The notes beneath the pieces were generated by a model that saw only the letters and a list, made by a program, of their open reading frames with translations, made no database searches and had not been told where the DNA came from. From Wyeomyia smithii (lineage: Eukaryota > Arthropoda > Insecta > Diptera > Culicidae), in assembly GCF_029784165.1 (NCBI RefSeq), contig NC_073694.1:24252506-24316505 (forward strand): a stretch of 64,000 nucleotides of DNA. The letters are read 5' to 3'. Of the stretch, positions 1 through 10,563 are shown in pieces (position 1 is the stretch's first letter; every line of letters starts with the position of its first letter). A program made the position numbers and the translations under genes.

Positions 1-99
1 ATGGCCTAGGCGACGCTTTTTTGTTTCCGGGAATGTCTGCCAGTTTCGAAAATTTTAAAGCAAATATTATGTTTGATCTTTATTACTAATTTAAACCTC

Positions 100-530
100 T
101 TTTTTCATACTCCTCTGGCAGTTTTGACATTCATTGGCGCTTTGTTGTTACTACTTTAACGTAGCTGTTGGTACTTTACAAGACAATTTTGACACATTTT
201 TTCATAGTTACCTTCGAGATACATGACTTACAGCATAAAGTCTAAAAAAACAAAAAAACAAATAATTTTGAAAAAATCTTTCTCACTATTTATGACTATT
301 TATGGTACTTTTCGACACTTTGTTGACATTTTGTAGGACAGCAACGCTATGTTTTCATTGTTTTTACATAATTTTAGCATGTATTTTTTCACCATGTTAA
401 ACGCTCCTTTGGGACATATTTTAGACATTTTTAGGTTGACTTTCACTTTTTTTGCTATTTTGGATATTGAATTGATACTCTTTTGGTTTTGTCCTGACGC
501 TTTTTACCTTTGTTATACTAAACAAAGGTT
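100..530. repeat. T-rich GACA-type degenerate tract
   Basis: Plus-strand T-rich sequence punctuated by GACA/GACT words such as TTTTGACATTC, TTTTGACACATT and TTCGACACTTTG. It is the first of a series of similar tracts that recur through the window in the same orientation. No coding potential beyond chance open frames. Confidence 0.6.
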
Positions 531-539
531 ATAAAATCG

Positions 540-670
540 GTCGAAAAACGCAAAATAGATCCAAGGCACGGAGGGCCGAGCCGTATATGCCATTCGACTC
601 AGCTCGACGAACTGAGCAATGTCTGTTCGTGTGTATGTGTGTGTGTATGTGTGTGTATGTGTGTGTATGT

Positions 671-707
<37 letters not shown>

Positions 708-900
708 TATGTTGTCTGTATGTATGTGCCGCAAAATACTAACGCACCTTTCTTATAGAACGCAAGATCCGATTTTGGTGATCTTATACGCAAACGAAAG
801 CAACTGTGGTCCCCCCGAATGCTACCGAGTGGATTTTTGATTAATGGCTTAGTTTTAGAAATATTGATCAAAGAGTATTTTTTTTACATAAGATATTTAA
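540..900 (+). repeat. TG-microsatellite-bearing interspersed repeat, copy 1
   Basis: A conserved head (GGCCGAGCCGTATATGCCAT, then ACTCAGCTCGACGAACTGAG) leads into a TG/TATG microsatellite and then a tail with ACGCAAGATCCGATTTTGG. Copy 2 directly downstream has the same order of blocks, so this is a dispersed repeat and not a lone microsatellite. I recognise the general head/TG/tail layout from mosquito genomes, but the family is not named here. Confidence 0.6.
626..712. repeat. (TG)n/(TATG)n microsatellite
   Basis: Almost pure TG dinucleotide with TATG interruptions. Both strands read through it as open frames of valine/cysteine/methionine or histidine/threonine, which are artefacts. Confidence 0.9.
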
Positions 901-904
901 CTTT

Positions 905-1230
905 AAACACAAAATGAATCTGTTGAGGGCCAAGGGTTGTATACCAATCAACTCAGTTCAACTAAATGAGCATTGCATGTGTATATGTGTCTGTACGTGT
1001 GTAGGTGTAAATATGTTGTTTATCTGTGTGGTATATCAAAATCGAACAAAGAAAAACAAGAAAAAATCCCACCTTCCTTACAGAACGCATTTTTCGATTT
1101 TGGTGCATACAACTGCAAATGGAAGCTCCAAAGCTCATCAAAAATCATGCTGAGCGACTTTTTATTAGTTGCTTGAATGTTAGAATATTTAAACAGAATG
1201 TTTGAACATGAGATATTTTTCATTTTGGAT
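905..1230 (+). repeat. TG-bearing interspersed repeat, diverged copy 2
   Basis: Repeats the layout of the preceding element: a head reading AGGGCCAAGGGTTGTATACC and AACTCAGTTCAACTAAATGA, a short decayed TG stretch, then a tail with ACAGAACGCATTTTTCGATT and GGTGCATACAACTGC. It is clearly diverged from copy 1, so it is either an old tandem pair or two independent insertions. Confidence 0.55.
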
Positions 1231-1694
1231 CATTTCTCTCTATCATTTTTTTCTTTCTATCTCCCTTTCTCACTTTTTCTCTTACTCTTCCTTTTTTCAA
1301 CCGCTCTTTAGTTCTCAAAAGAAACTAGGAGTAAAAGACATCTGTGCTGTGTTTCATACCCTGTGTAGTGCGTCCTAAAGGGTGAAAAAAATGAACCTTT
1401 TGTTTTTAATAGCGCTTTACTAACAGCTTCCAAAATATTTCAGAGGGAACCGGAATGTAACGTTTTCGAATACACTTTGAGAAGTTAAAATCCTTCATCC
1501 TTGCTAAAAACCTTCATTTTCAAATAATGCATTTGAAATAGGATTGAACTGACAACTTTCAACAGCAGTTATATGAATTTTAATGAAATCTTTTAGCATT
1601 TGATCCTCACAGGTTTTATCGGGATTTTTGTTGATTTCTTGAAATAATCACACGTACACACGTATGATTCAAGTAACTTTTATATGGTAATAAA
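1231..1694. other. No gene recognised; polypyrimidine run
   Basis: Begins with a C/T-rich run (about 1236-1300) and then unremarkable AT-rich sequence. The last eight bases, 1687-1694 (GTAATAAA), form the left target-site duplication of the hAT-like block that follows. Confidence 0.6.
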
Positions 1695-1704
1695 TAAGGC
1701 TGTG

Positions 1705-1895
1705 CGAGATTTCGAATGATTTCGTATAATTTCGCAAAACTCGAAATTTCCCGAAATTTCGCGAAATTACGGTTTCGCGAAATTACCGAAAAATTTCGTT
1801 GAATTTCGCTAAATTCCGCCTAAAATTTCGCGAAATTAAAGTTCCAATTTCGACGATTACGAAATTTCGCGAAATTTCGGACCAAATTTCCGATG
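1705..1895. repeat. Left subterminal ATTTCGCGAAAT repeat cluster
   Basis: Dense, partly palindromic repeats built on CGAAATTTCGCGAAATT. They lie directly inside the left hAT-like terminus and match the words clustered at the right terminus. Such subterminal arrays are known transposase-binding regions in hAT elements; that role is inferred here. Confidence 0.7.
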
Positions 1896-2946
1896 CACAT
1901 TATTACATTATTTTGGTTTGTGCTCATTGCGACTATAAATTAAATTGAATATATCTCAACAGATATCTGGTATACTAAGTCAGTTATAGAAGAATAAACT
2001 CTCAGCCGGTAATTTTTGTTTTTAAAGACAAAACCGTAAGATCATGCGGGAGGTATTTTTTATTCACGCAGAGCATAAAATTCATGTCATCACTGAAGTC
2101 AAATTCGAGGAATATGAAGCCGTCCAAATGCGCTACAAGGTATCTAGTAATTTGTTTGTAGGAATAAATTTTACGCATCTTTTACGTACATCAAAATGTG
2201 GTTATATTTGCAGCCCACAAGGTTAAAGAGGTCACTTTTTGTCTTTCGTTTAGGAGGGCATAGCAATTTCTGTCAAAACTAAAGCTCTGAAGCTCTATCT
2301 TACAGGCCAAATGTTCTATGCTACTCGACTTGTAAAAATTTTCAAGCGTTTTTTCGGATTTCTATGTGTTAGAGGACTCCTCTTCGCACACCGTAGTGTA
2401 TTTAAATGTGTTTTATCAGATAGTTCATTGCTATCACTAGGCTGACCAGATATCATGCCTTATAGTGTGCAGACAGAGTGATCGATGTGTTAAGCAGAAA
2501 AAGTTGTAATTGCCTGAATTTTTAGTATTGTTTCAAAACACTCTGACTTCAAAGTCAGCATAAGTTTCAAAATTGCCGAGTACCTTATCAAAAATATTTT
2601 AAACGTGTTATCAAAAGAGTATACTTGATCAATGAATGAATAAAAAGTAAATGGTTCGCTATCGTTGAACACATAATTGAGAAATTTTACTCTTGTTTAG
2701 GGGACACACAATTTTACAATGTCAAAAACAAGTTCAGATTATGGCATAGAAGTGATTCTGACTTTGCACTTGACGAATATACAAGGTAGAAGAAAAGAAA
2801 GGTTAGAAAGAACGAGAAATAAGAGAACGAGGATGATTTCGAATAACTTGATTGAGTAAAGAGAAAACTATTTGTTTGTTGCATTACAACATTCCATTCT
2901 AACTGTTGATTGGTTGAAAGAAAAATAATTTTTGGTTTGTTTCAAA

Positions 2947-3055
2947 GGGGCCGTTCCCAAACACGTAGTCATATATAGGGAGACGGGGGGTGGCTTATCA
3001 AAAGACCACGAAAAATCCCCCCGCGTGCGGGTTAACGAATAGACCACGTAGTCTT
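2947..3055 (+). repeat. G-rich inverted-repeat element end, left copy
   Basis: Starts GGGGCCGTTCCCAAACACGT and contains GTAGTCAT, a run of six G, AAAAGACCACGAAAAA and a run of six C. A similar sequence in the opposite orientation ends near 6812. The pair resembles the ends of the 480-bp MITE at 42342-42821, so these are probably termini of one superfamily of G-rich TIR elements. No target duplication was found. Confidence 0.5.
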
Positions 3056-3776
3056 TTTTCTGACTTATAATTTATTATTGCCACTAAGTCAAGTCGAAGC
3101 TTTCGCAATTTTTTAATTAATATATTTATTTGACACGACTAATTAATAAGTGTCACGGAAAGTTTGAGAGTTGTCAGCAATTAACTGTAATCAAATTTTT
3201 GAAACATATTTCAAATTTATCCGAACGAAGAAAATTTTTTTCTGTTTTAAACAGGCTTTGCCTTATATGGCATTTACTTCTTTAGAATAATAGTTCTATT
3301 TTGCAATGCGTCGGGATTTATGTTATTTTTCCTGAAAGTATATTTCAATACTCAACGACCGGTAAAAAAATCAACGTTTTGGTCTTAAAAACAATATATA
3401 AGACCTGGATGTTCGTGAACTGAAGGAAGAAAGAAAGATGTTTATATTTTGTTCGACATTCAAAAACTTTGTAATTTATTTCAAGGGAAATACGGCTTTT
3501 TCAGTCTTAGGGGTGTATCAAAACGCTACTAGGTTTTATGTCCGACGTTTCGGCCTTTGAACTTGGCCTTCCTAAGGGGATCTACAAGTTTATTAAAAAC
3601 ATTTTATAAAAATAGTACTTTTTTTTTCTTCAAAAACTCTGACATTGTTTTTTTCAAAAAACTTACATATAGTTGTACCGTTTGTCGTACAAAGCTTTAC
3701 GATAGGTTGTCATAGCTGTCTATAGGATCTCTTTCAAAGTACCTATATTGAAACGTTAGAGTTAGTTTGAGCTTTA

Positions 3777-4994
3777 CTGCCGCTCATGGCAAGTCCGTCC
3801 CAATTGCATTTTTATCAATTTTGAGTTTATTTATGGAATCAATTCCTTTTTATATCTACTTTCGATAAAACAAATATTTTTGAATACTTTGTTCTGAGGA
3901 ACTATGAAAAAAATAGCAAGTTGGTTTGTCCCATAGCAAAAGTGATCGCTAGTCGGTCCCATTGAAAAAATCTTCGTAATTTAACCCCACAGCCAATAAT
4001 GATTATGAAAAATGTGATATTTACCAAAACTAATGGTCTTCAGGTTTAGAATTGGATGTACCAAGTGATATTCGATAGGAGGTTTGATTAAATTTTACGC
4101 GTTCTACATCGTGTGGCTCTAGCTGATAGTACAATGTTTTCTTCAAGACAAAGTTTCCACCAGTAGCTTCTTTCAGCTGTTGTTTGTTGACAGTGAACGC
4201 TTTAGGTGTGTCACTGTATTGTTAGTTGAAGCATTCTTGAGTAAATACTACTTTTCGTATTTTATCCGTATTTAATGTAACGACGTGCTTAAGAATTGTT
4301 CAATTATTTTCGTGAATTTCGTTTTGAAGAATTTGTCAGTCATATTTAATACTTCGGTACGCTACTTAGCTGTTTTTTAACGGAGCAAACATTTTCCTAA
4401 GCTATAGGTATTCTTTCATATTTGTTTCCACTGCTACGTGAAAGCTGTCCGCCGTCACGAACGTGTGTCCGCTCTCAGGAAAATTTAGAACAAACTGACT
4501 TTGAATTTATCAGTATGTAAAAACAAAATCTAATTTTATTTTGTGCGGCGCAGTTGGTAGGTATATTGTGTTATGCTTCTCACAAAAAACTTGTTTAATA
4601 AAGCACGAAAGAAGGTCATTTATGAATTGACCAGCGATAGATTCATTCCAAACGCACGGTATAGCACCGCCATCGATTTGCAGTAGTTTGTTTTTCATCA
4701 CCGGTCGTAGCTGGCTATGGGACTGACTTGCTATCATTCTGGCTACGTACCGTAAAAGTAATCGCATGTGAGTCCCAGCTTATGATTTTCAACAAGTTTT
4801 AATCAAATTTCGGTGTTCATGCAAGTTTTATGATGCAAAAGTGTTAGATTGTCATTGCAGTACTAAATTCTGTTGATGGTATTGATTGAAAAAGCATTTG
4901 AGTGCAAAATTTCACCTAAAGCGTTACGATTTTCAATTGCTGTTTTCTCGTCAGCACCAAAACGCAAATGGGACGGACTTGCTATGAGCGGCAG
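3777..4994 (-). mobile_element. 1.2-kb TIR transposon with decayed transposase-like gene
   Basis: The terminal inverted repeats are about 33 bp: CTGCCGCTCATGGCAAGTCC at 3777 and, on the minus strand from 4994, CTGCCGCTCATAGCAAGTCC. They continue in agreement through CGTCCCA and TTGC with about three mismatches in all. TTTA flanks both ends (3773-3776 and 4995-4998) as a probable target duplication. GTCCCAT words recur just inside the left end. A broken transposase-like frame fills most of the interior on the minus strand. The superfamily is not one I can name with certainty. Only one copy is visible in this window. Confidence 0.75.
4030..4967 (-). pseudogene. Decayed transposase-like gene (D-N-C-x-x-Q-N / G-H-T-x-x-x-A-D-S-x-H family)
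   Basis: Read on the minus strand, pieces in two frames carry the motif order of a transposase-like protein family that is scattered through arthropod genomes. First comes VWNESIAGQ (4767-4510 frame), then NCAAQNK near 4540 in a shifted frame, then FPESGHTFVTADSFH (about 4485-4437). A C-terminal tail contains KAFTVNKQQLKEATGG and YYQLEPHDVERVKF and ends at about 4030. Several in-frame stops (for example near 4510, 4400 and 4220) and at least one frameshift make it non-functional. The order W-E-x-x-A, D-x-C-x-x-Q-N, G-H-T-x-x-x-x-D-x-x-H is recalled from uncharacterised insect proteins; I infer a DDE-type nuclease role. Position inside matching inverted repeats supports a transposase. The N-terminus was not delimited. 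Confidence 0.6.
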
Positions 4995-4998
4995 TTTA

Positions 4999-6317
4999 GA
5001 GATTACCTACAAACTTTTACCACATCACAAAGCACGATGCGTTGGTGGATTCAATTTCTTTTTCTCGGGCTTTTTATCGCATCACTCCCCTACGTCCCAG
5101 GTTTAAGTAATGCTATCGTCAGGTGCCTAAAAGATGATTACCCGTTGATCACTATGGGGCCGTGTCGACTGGTGTGCCCCAAGGTAGTAACTTGGGGCCA
5201 ATTCTTTTTCTGCTGTTTATTAATGACCTGGCCAAGTTAGAGCTGCATGGAAAGTTACGTCTCTTTGCTGACGACACGTCAGTCTTCTATCAAGAAACAG
5301 AATGCACCGCTATCCAGCTTCAAACTAATTTGATGTCAATGAATCTATCGAAAACCAAGTATATGCTCATTCACTCGTTCCGCAGAGAACTCCCGGCTCG
5401 CGAGCCAATTGAAATCGCCAATCGTGTCATCGAAGAAGTATTTGAATACCCATTTCTCGGCCTTACGCTAGACAATAGAATGAACTGGAAGGCCCATCTT
5501 GAGTCTCTCAAGCGAAAGCTAACAACACTCTGTGTTATATAAAGGGAGGTTTCATCATTTTTGCCTTTGGCGACTATGAAAACACTATACTTCTCACTAA
5601 TCCATTCTCGGCTCCAGTACCTAGTTGCAACGTGGGGACTGGCTTGCAAATCTTCTTTGAGAGAGCTACAGGTGATACAAAACAGAAGCTTGAAAGCCGT
5701 GTTCCGAAAAACCTCATCTGTATCCCACTCATCTACTATACGAAGATCCCAGGGACTCAACCCTACCAATCCGTGTACCCCAGGAGTATCAAATGTTGAT
5801 CCACTTGCGAAATAACATCACTTCAACCGTCCTTGTCACAAGAAGAATGCACGAAAACCGCTCAAGCAGACAAACTGGTCACCTGTATTTGCCACGATTC
5901 AACACGGAATACGGTCGCCAAAAATGTCGTACATTGGTAGCAAACTGTTTAACGACCTCCCCCCATCATGTAAAAATGCCCCCACAACATATATCTTCAA
6001 GCGTCGTTTGCGAGCTATCATGAAAACGAAAATACCACAGTATCTAGCCTAATTCTGGATTACACCCGAATACCACAAAACACTACTCACCAATGCCTCT
6101 GCCGTACGCCGTAACCAGAGCAACGCCATCAACGCGCGAACCACCAGCACCACCCCACAATTGTCGACAAGTATCATCACCAGCTTCAACTTATAGTTAA
6201 CAACATCGTATCACACTTCCTTAAAAGAGCAGATGCTCACTGGAAGTGCAAACTTGTTCTAGCGATTCAAGTGTAAAAAATATATCGGAAATAAATTAAA
6301 TTAAAATTAAATTAAAA
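4999..6317 (+). pseudogene. 5'-truncated LINE, CR1/L2-type reverse transcriptase
   Basis: Starts at the TTTA duplication of the preceding transposon and keeps the second half of a non-LTR ORF2. Visible reverse transcriptase motifs are STGVPQGSNLGPILF (about 5162-5206) and LFADDTSVF (about 5258-5287) with the catalytic F-A-D-D intact. These are followed by MNLSKTKYML, PFLGLTLDNRMNWKAHL and the C-terminal NRSLKAVF block. The frame breaks several times: it shifts before 5162, stops at 5540 after LTTLCVI, and shifts again around 5793. No RNase H follows. The 3' end is a TTAAA-type simple tail at about 6291-6317, as in CR1/L2-like LINEs that end in short tandem repeats. It is a dead fragment. The clade within CR1/L2 is uncertain. 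Confidence 0.75.
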
Positions 6318-6721
6318 GGTTTCACTTATTATCAACTAAATATTTTTCTAGATGATTTCTAGATGAGTATACAATTTACCATAACTATAAGCGAAAAATT
6401 TATCGTAGATGATCAATCTGCTTAAACAAATTTTATTTATTTTGATACTCAACAACAAATTAAAAATCATTTTGAATATACTCAACAGAAAAGCGTATTT
6501 TAAATTACTTTCAGGTAAGGAAATTATTATATTTGTTAAAGACAATGAAATATTATCAATAATTAAACAACCATTATCTGTTTGTTATTTTGGTTTTGAG
6601 AAAATGATATTACTGAAAATTCTATTTACAATTTGCACAATATCTAATAATCAGTTTTCTTGAACCTTCATTTTTTTCAGAAATTTTTCATACTTTATTG
6701 TACATATATTTGCAGAATAAG
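6318..6721. other. AT-rich stretch, nothing recognised
   Basis: AT-rich sequence between the LINE tail and the right G-rich repeat. It contains two overlapping open frames of fewer than 90 codons on opposite strands, built mostly from AT-rich codons and with no recognisable motif. Confidence 0.5.
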
Positions 6722-6812
6722 ATCACAAAACAAAAGACCACGAAAGACCACGGAGGAGAAGGGGGGTCTGAAAGGGATCAAAATATGACCACGTAGTTTA
6801 GGAATGGTCCCG
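6722..6812 (-). repeat. G-rich inverted-repeat element end, right copy
   Basis: On the minus strand it begins GGGACCATTCCTAAACTACG, then TGGTCATATTTTGATCCC, and has GTGGTCTTTCGTGGTCTTTT further in. It aligns with the left copy at 2947 in inverted orientation (GGGRCCRTTCCYAAA, ACGTRGTCATAT). The two may be termini of one element of about 3.9 kb or two independent copies. Confidence 0.5.
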
Positions 6813-6829
6813 AATGCATTTTATTATTT

Positions 6830-8235
6830 TGGGTGTCGCAGAAACTCACAGGGCATATTTTTTTAGGACAAAATTATTTTCTACAACCTTACCAGGGACA
6901 CTCGTTATGCCAGTCAAACAAACCGATTTAGCTGAAAAAATAATTTTAATCTCCAATTGGAAACTCTGTGGGTAATTAAAATATTTTTATAATCGAAACA
7001 GTTGGTTTGATTGGCATGGTGCCTTTGGCAAAGTTATAGATAATAATATTGTCCTTCCAAAAATAAACATGTTGTAAATTTTTTTTAAATTTAATTTTTC
7101 TTTGATTTCTTCATCGCTTCGGTATTTTTTTTTTGTAATTTTTACACAAAAAAAGATTTTTGAAAAATAAGCTTTTTTATGTTAATTTTAATGTTTCTTT
7201 TACATTAAAAAATCAATTTTTCAGAGTTTTTTTTATCGGAAAGATAAAATTACTGTCTAAAACTTTTTCAGAAACGTCACACTGATCAAAAAACTTCTGG
7301 CTCTGAAAATATTTATAATCACAATAACCCTCCCAAAATAGCATTTTAACTAGCTTCTCAGCCTATAGAAACGTTTATGCAAAGTTTAGGCCAAATCTAA
7401 AATGACAAAAAATATTGAAACTGAGACATTTTTTGTGGAACTGCTCAGTTAAAAAGTAATTTTAAGTTATATTAAAAAATGTGCAAAAATATTGAAAACT
7501 TCAAAGTTTACAGAATAGTTAACTTAAATTTTATTTTCCTCGATTTGATAAAAATGTCACTTAGTCTAGTCTGACTAAACGGTGTTAAAAAAAATTCAAT
7601 AACACTGGTCGACAAAAGCGACAAAAAAGTTGCCCTCCAAAGGTTTTACAGCTTCTTAACCATTCCTGTGAATTTTGCTGCTTTTAGAGAATGCAGAAAT
7701 GCATCAGAAGGCCGCCGAGGAATTGCTTATCGGATTCGTCGCTTTTACGTTTGCATAGGGAACAACTCTTTGGAAAAGTTATCTTTGCTAGGGACACCAC
7801 AACTCACAGGAATGGTTGAAAACCTACCTACCATCTCTCATTTTTTCCAGATCGAGGTCTAGGACAAAACTTGAATTTTGAATGATGAAAGTGCTATGAA
7901 AGAAGGATTACTATTTTAAACATAGTTGCATTCAAACCAAAAGAATCAGTTCATTAAATTATTATTTACAAAGACATTTCGAGTTTGACCTTTATATCAT
8001 TTGTATCTATCGCGCTACTATTACCTGCAATATAATTTGTATAAATGAATGCATCAAGATTTTAGTTTTTAACATTTTTGATTTTCTCGTCATTGTCGGT
8101 TTATCGATAACTGAATACCTACGTTACTCTTCGTCGACCAGGTAAGCACCTTGCGATCAGCTGTTGAAGGGTACTTCGTTAGCGTACGCTCCAACGTTAC
8201 AAATCATTGTAATGCTATGTTTCAGAAACATTTAT
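6830..8235. other. Interior of the hAT-like block, no gene; small inverted repeat at 7658-7817
   Basis: AT-rich sequence with no recognisable protein. AACCATTCCTGTGAATT (7658-7674) is repeated in inverted form at 7801-7817 with one mismatch, so the 160-bp segment could form a hairpin or be a small fold-back insertion. A 64-codon open frame between the arms looks like chance. Confidence 0.4.
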
Positions 8236-8400
8236 TTTATTTTTCGAAATTTCGCGAAATTTCGCGAAATTTCGCGAAATTTAGAGACCAATTTCGTTTC
8301 GTCTCGAGAACTCGAAATCTACCTTGATTTCGTTTCGACTAATTTGGAGAAATCGAAATCAAGGGTTAATTTCGTTTCGTTTCGTTTCGACACCAGAAAA
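8236..8400. repeat. Right subterminal ATTTCG repeat cluster
   Basis: Four consecutive CGAAATTTCG units (about 8247-8282), then spaced ATTTCGTTTCG words, ending just inside the right hAT-like terminus. It mirrors the left cluster. Confidence 0.7.
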
Positions 8401-8428
8401 GCCAGTTTCGCACACCCCTAGTAATAAA

Positions 8429-10385
8429 GCATTTGACGCGTTCCTGTATAATTCTGAACTATAATTTCTTGAGAGCAAGTTTGTAGAATTTCGATGCTAA
8501 TACATAATCTACAATCATTATGTTCTTTTCTAGATTTTGCGATTTTTGAAAACGAAGCGATTGTGGTATTTAAGCTTGGATTATGGGGAATTATATCAAT
8601 AGTGTTGCAATGAGCTGACAAACATATATGCTGTTCTAGAATGAAATTTGCATCATTGTTGTCTTCATTGTTTCTGTACGTTCGATTATGTCAAAAATTC
8701 TTTTTTCTATCCTAGACAGCTTAAAAAAATGGTTTGGGGTCGAAAAAATATAACCCAGACTTCACATTCACAATATTTGTGAAAACCACGTCGAAGTTTG
8801 ACTCAATGATTGTATTTGTTTCATCCACTGTAAAACTATTTTTAAAATTTAATTTTAAACGATTTATGGTTTACTGGCATAATAAGTATTTATGTAGTGT
8901 TAGTTAGTATAACAAAGGTTTCTGCACTGCTAGGTGGATTAATTCAGGTTTTTTTATTTGCTTTGACAATTTTTGATACATTACTGTCATTTTTCTTTCG
9001 AATTAGACACTTCTTAATATTTTTCTGATATTTTGGACCCGTTATAAACAAAAAAGGGGAAAAAGAAAGGTGAAAGTTGACACGAACAAAAGTAATAGAT
9101 TAAAAGGAAATCGGTAAAAATAGTACAAGCAAATACTAACAGAAAACGGATCCTTAGGCAAAAATAAATATGAAGAATTAGTTGAAAAAATAAGAAGCAA
9201 GCTAATAGAAATGCCAAAAATTTGTCCAACACAGAAGCTCTAATCTGAAAAAAGTAGGATTTGTCGGTGTAAGAAAAAAGCAAAAATAAATCAAATAATA
9301 TATATCAAAACCAAAATAGTACAAATCACACAGAACAGCAGTACCGAAAAATTAAAAAAAAAACTTATATTCAAAAGGAAGAAAAACAGCAAATTAGAAC
9401 ATATTTAACAGGAAACGTTGTCATAGAATTAGATTTAAGAAATAAATAAAAAAATAGAAACAGAAGCATAAGCTGTTTTTTCAAAGGGCTTCTAAACGTT
9501 TATGTATAGAGTGAAAGCCGCTTGAAAAAAATTTTTGTTAGCAAAACTTCTTTTCCTAAAGAGTGCCTAAAACTAAATTGAGAATTTTGGGCAGCAAAAT
9601 TTTCTGTCCAAAAATCTAGTTAAACTTTTCCCAATATTTTTAAATGAATTCCCTATAGCACATCCTATGACAACTTTTCTCATTCGAAAATAGCGATTTT
9701 TCAAATGTTATTACAGATAAATTTACGAAAAAAAAAAAAAATTTGCTGAGGGTAGTCAGGTCTTTAACACCTTTTTATTAGAACATTTTTCACACTTCAA
9801 AGTCATTTTGAACAACATTTTTGACTTGTTTTGGAGTAGTTTTAAAGCACTTTTGAAAATTTTGGATGTTTTTAAACCTTTTTTTTTCTATTTTGACACA
9901 TCTTTGATACTTCTATAACTCTTTTCCAAAACTTGAACATGCCTCTCAAGATTCTTCATGACGTTTTACTAAATTGTTTTTCTCATATTTTAGCGTTGAT
10001 TTCTTAATTTTTTTTTAATGCTACTGCTTGTTCTACGTTTTTAGTATTTGTCAAATTTTTTGTCTATTAATTGTTGTTTGACAACGAGAGAAAAAATGTA
10101 CCCAGCAATGACAGTTTTTTGATGGGGTGACCGTTCCTCTGTGACAGTAGTGGTATTAGCAAATTATAAACAGCCGACAGAAAAAATGTTTTGCGTCTAT
10201 AACGTTGCCGTCTAGTTCCCTATACACGAATCTTTTTTCTTTGCCATGTAAAGAGATAAGTTTTCTACTAAGTTTGCCTCTTTCTTACTCAAAAACAATG
10301 AATTTCATTTTAATTGTTTTTCGGAACCTCTCTAGTGAAAAATAAATGAACCACCCTATAATGAAATTAAGTTTTAGATGCCTAA
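8429..10385. other. Intergenic or intronic AT-rich region; A-rich block then T-rich tract
   Basis: No gene recognised. About 9040-9470 is strongly A-rich on the plus strand, with chance open frames on the minus strand. About 9770-10080 is T-rich with TTTTGACACAT, TTTTTGACTTG and TTTTTCACAC words, like the other GACA-type tracts. The A-rich block is not the reverse complement of the T-rich type, since it lacks TGTCAAAA words. Confidence 0.5.
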
Positions 10386-10401
10386 TAAACATTAGGATAA
10401 C

Positions 10402-10547
10402 CTACCAGTTGATCTCGAGGTATAATGCTGACCTAACAAGCCACTGGTTGCATGTTCGAATCTCGCCTGGGAGAAACCGTTAGAGTCTGTGTTCGAACAA
10501 AAGAAGGTCAAATTCCAGAAGGAATGTTGTACCTGGACTTTACTTTA
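10402..10547 (+). mobile_element. tRNA-derived SINE, short variant with target duplication
   Basis: The head contains a tRNA-like A-box region (GTTGATCTCGAGG), TGACCTAACAAGCCA and the B box GTTCGAATCTC. The tail AGAAGGTCAAATTCCAGAAG matches the tail of the longer copies at 33384-33600 and 35849-36065. The middle of the long form is missing. TAAACATTAGGATAAC (10386-10401) and TAAACATTAAAATAAC (10548-10563) flank it as a 16-bp target duplication with two differences, which marks it as a separate insertion. Confidence 0.85.
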
Positions 10548-10563
10548 TAAACATTAAAATAAC

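Larger units (their letters stand above)
1695..8420. mobile_element. hAT-like block with 8-bp target-site duplication, carrying nested insertions
   Basis: The left end starts TAAGGCTGTGCGA (1695-1707). The right end, read on the minus strand, starts TAGGGGTGTGCGA (8420-8408); 11 of 13 bases agree. The octamer GTAATAAA directly flanks both ends (1687-1694 and 8421-8428). An 8-bp duplication with short ends reading TAGGGGTGTGCGA fits the hAT superfamily. Both ends are followed inward by clusters of ATTTCG-type words, like subterminal transposase-binding repeats. No hAT transposase was found in the 6.7 kb. Much of the interior is other elements: G-rich inverted repeats, a 1.2-kb TIR transposon and a LINE fragment. 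It therefore looks like an old non-autonomous hAT element enlarged by later insertions. The alternative is two unrelated solo ends with a chance octamer match. Confidence 0.7.

Noticed and set aside
513..871. Open frames on both strands through the TG/CA run
   Set aside because: Dinucleotide repeats keep frames open on either strand; the residues are only His/Thr or Val/Cys/Met.
1695..8420. Integrated viral sequence
   Set aside because: No capsid, envelope, integrase or viral polymerase motifs; all recognisable proteins belong to LINEs or a cut-and-paste-like transposase.
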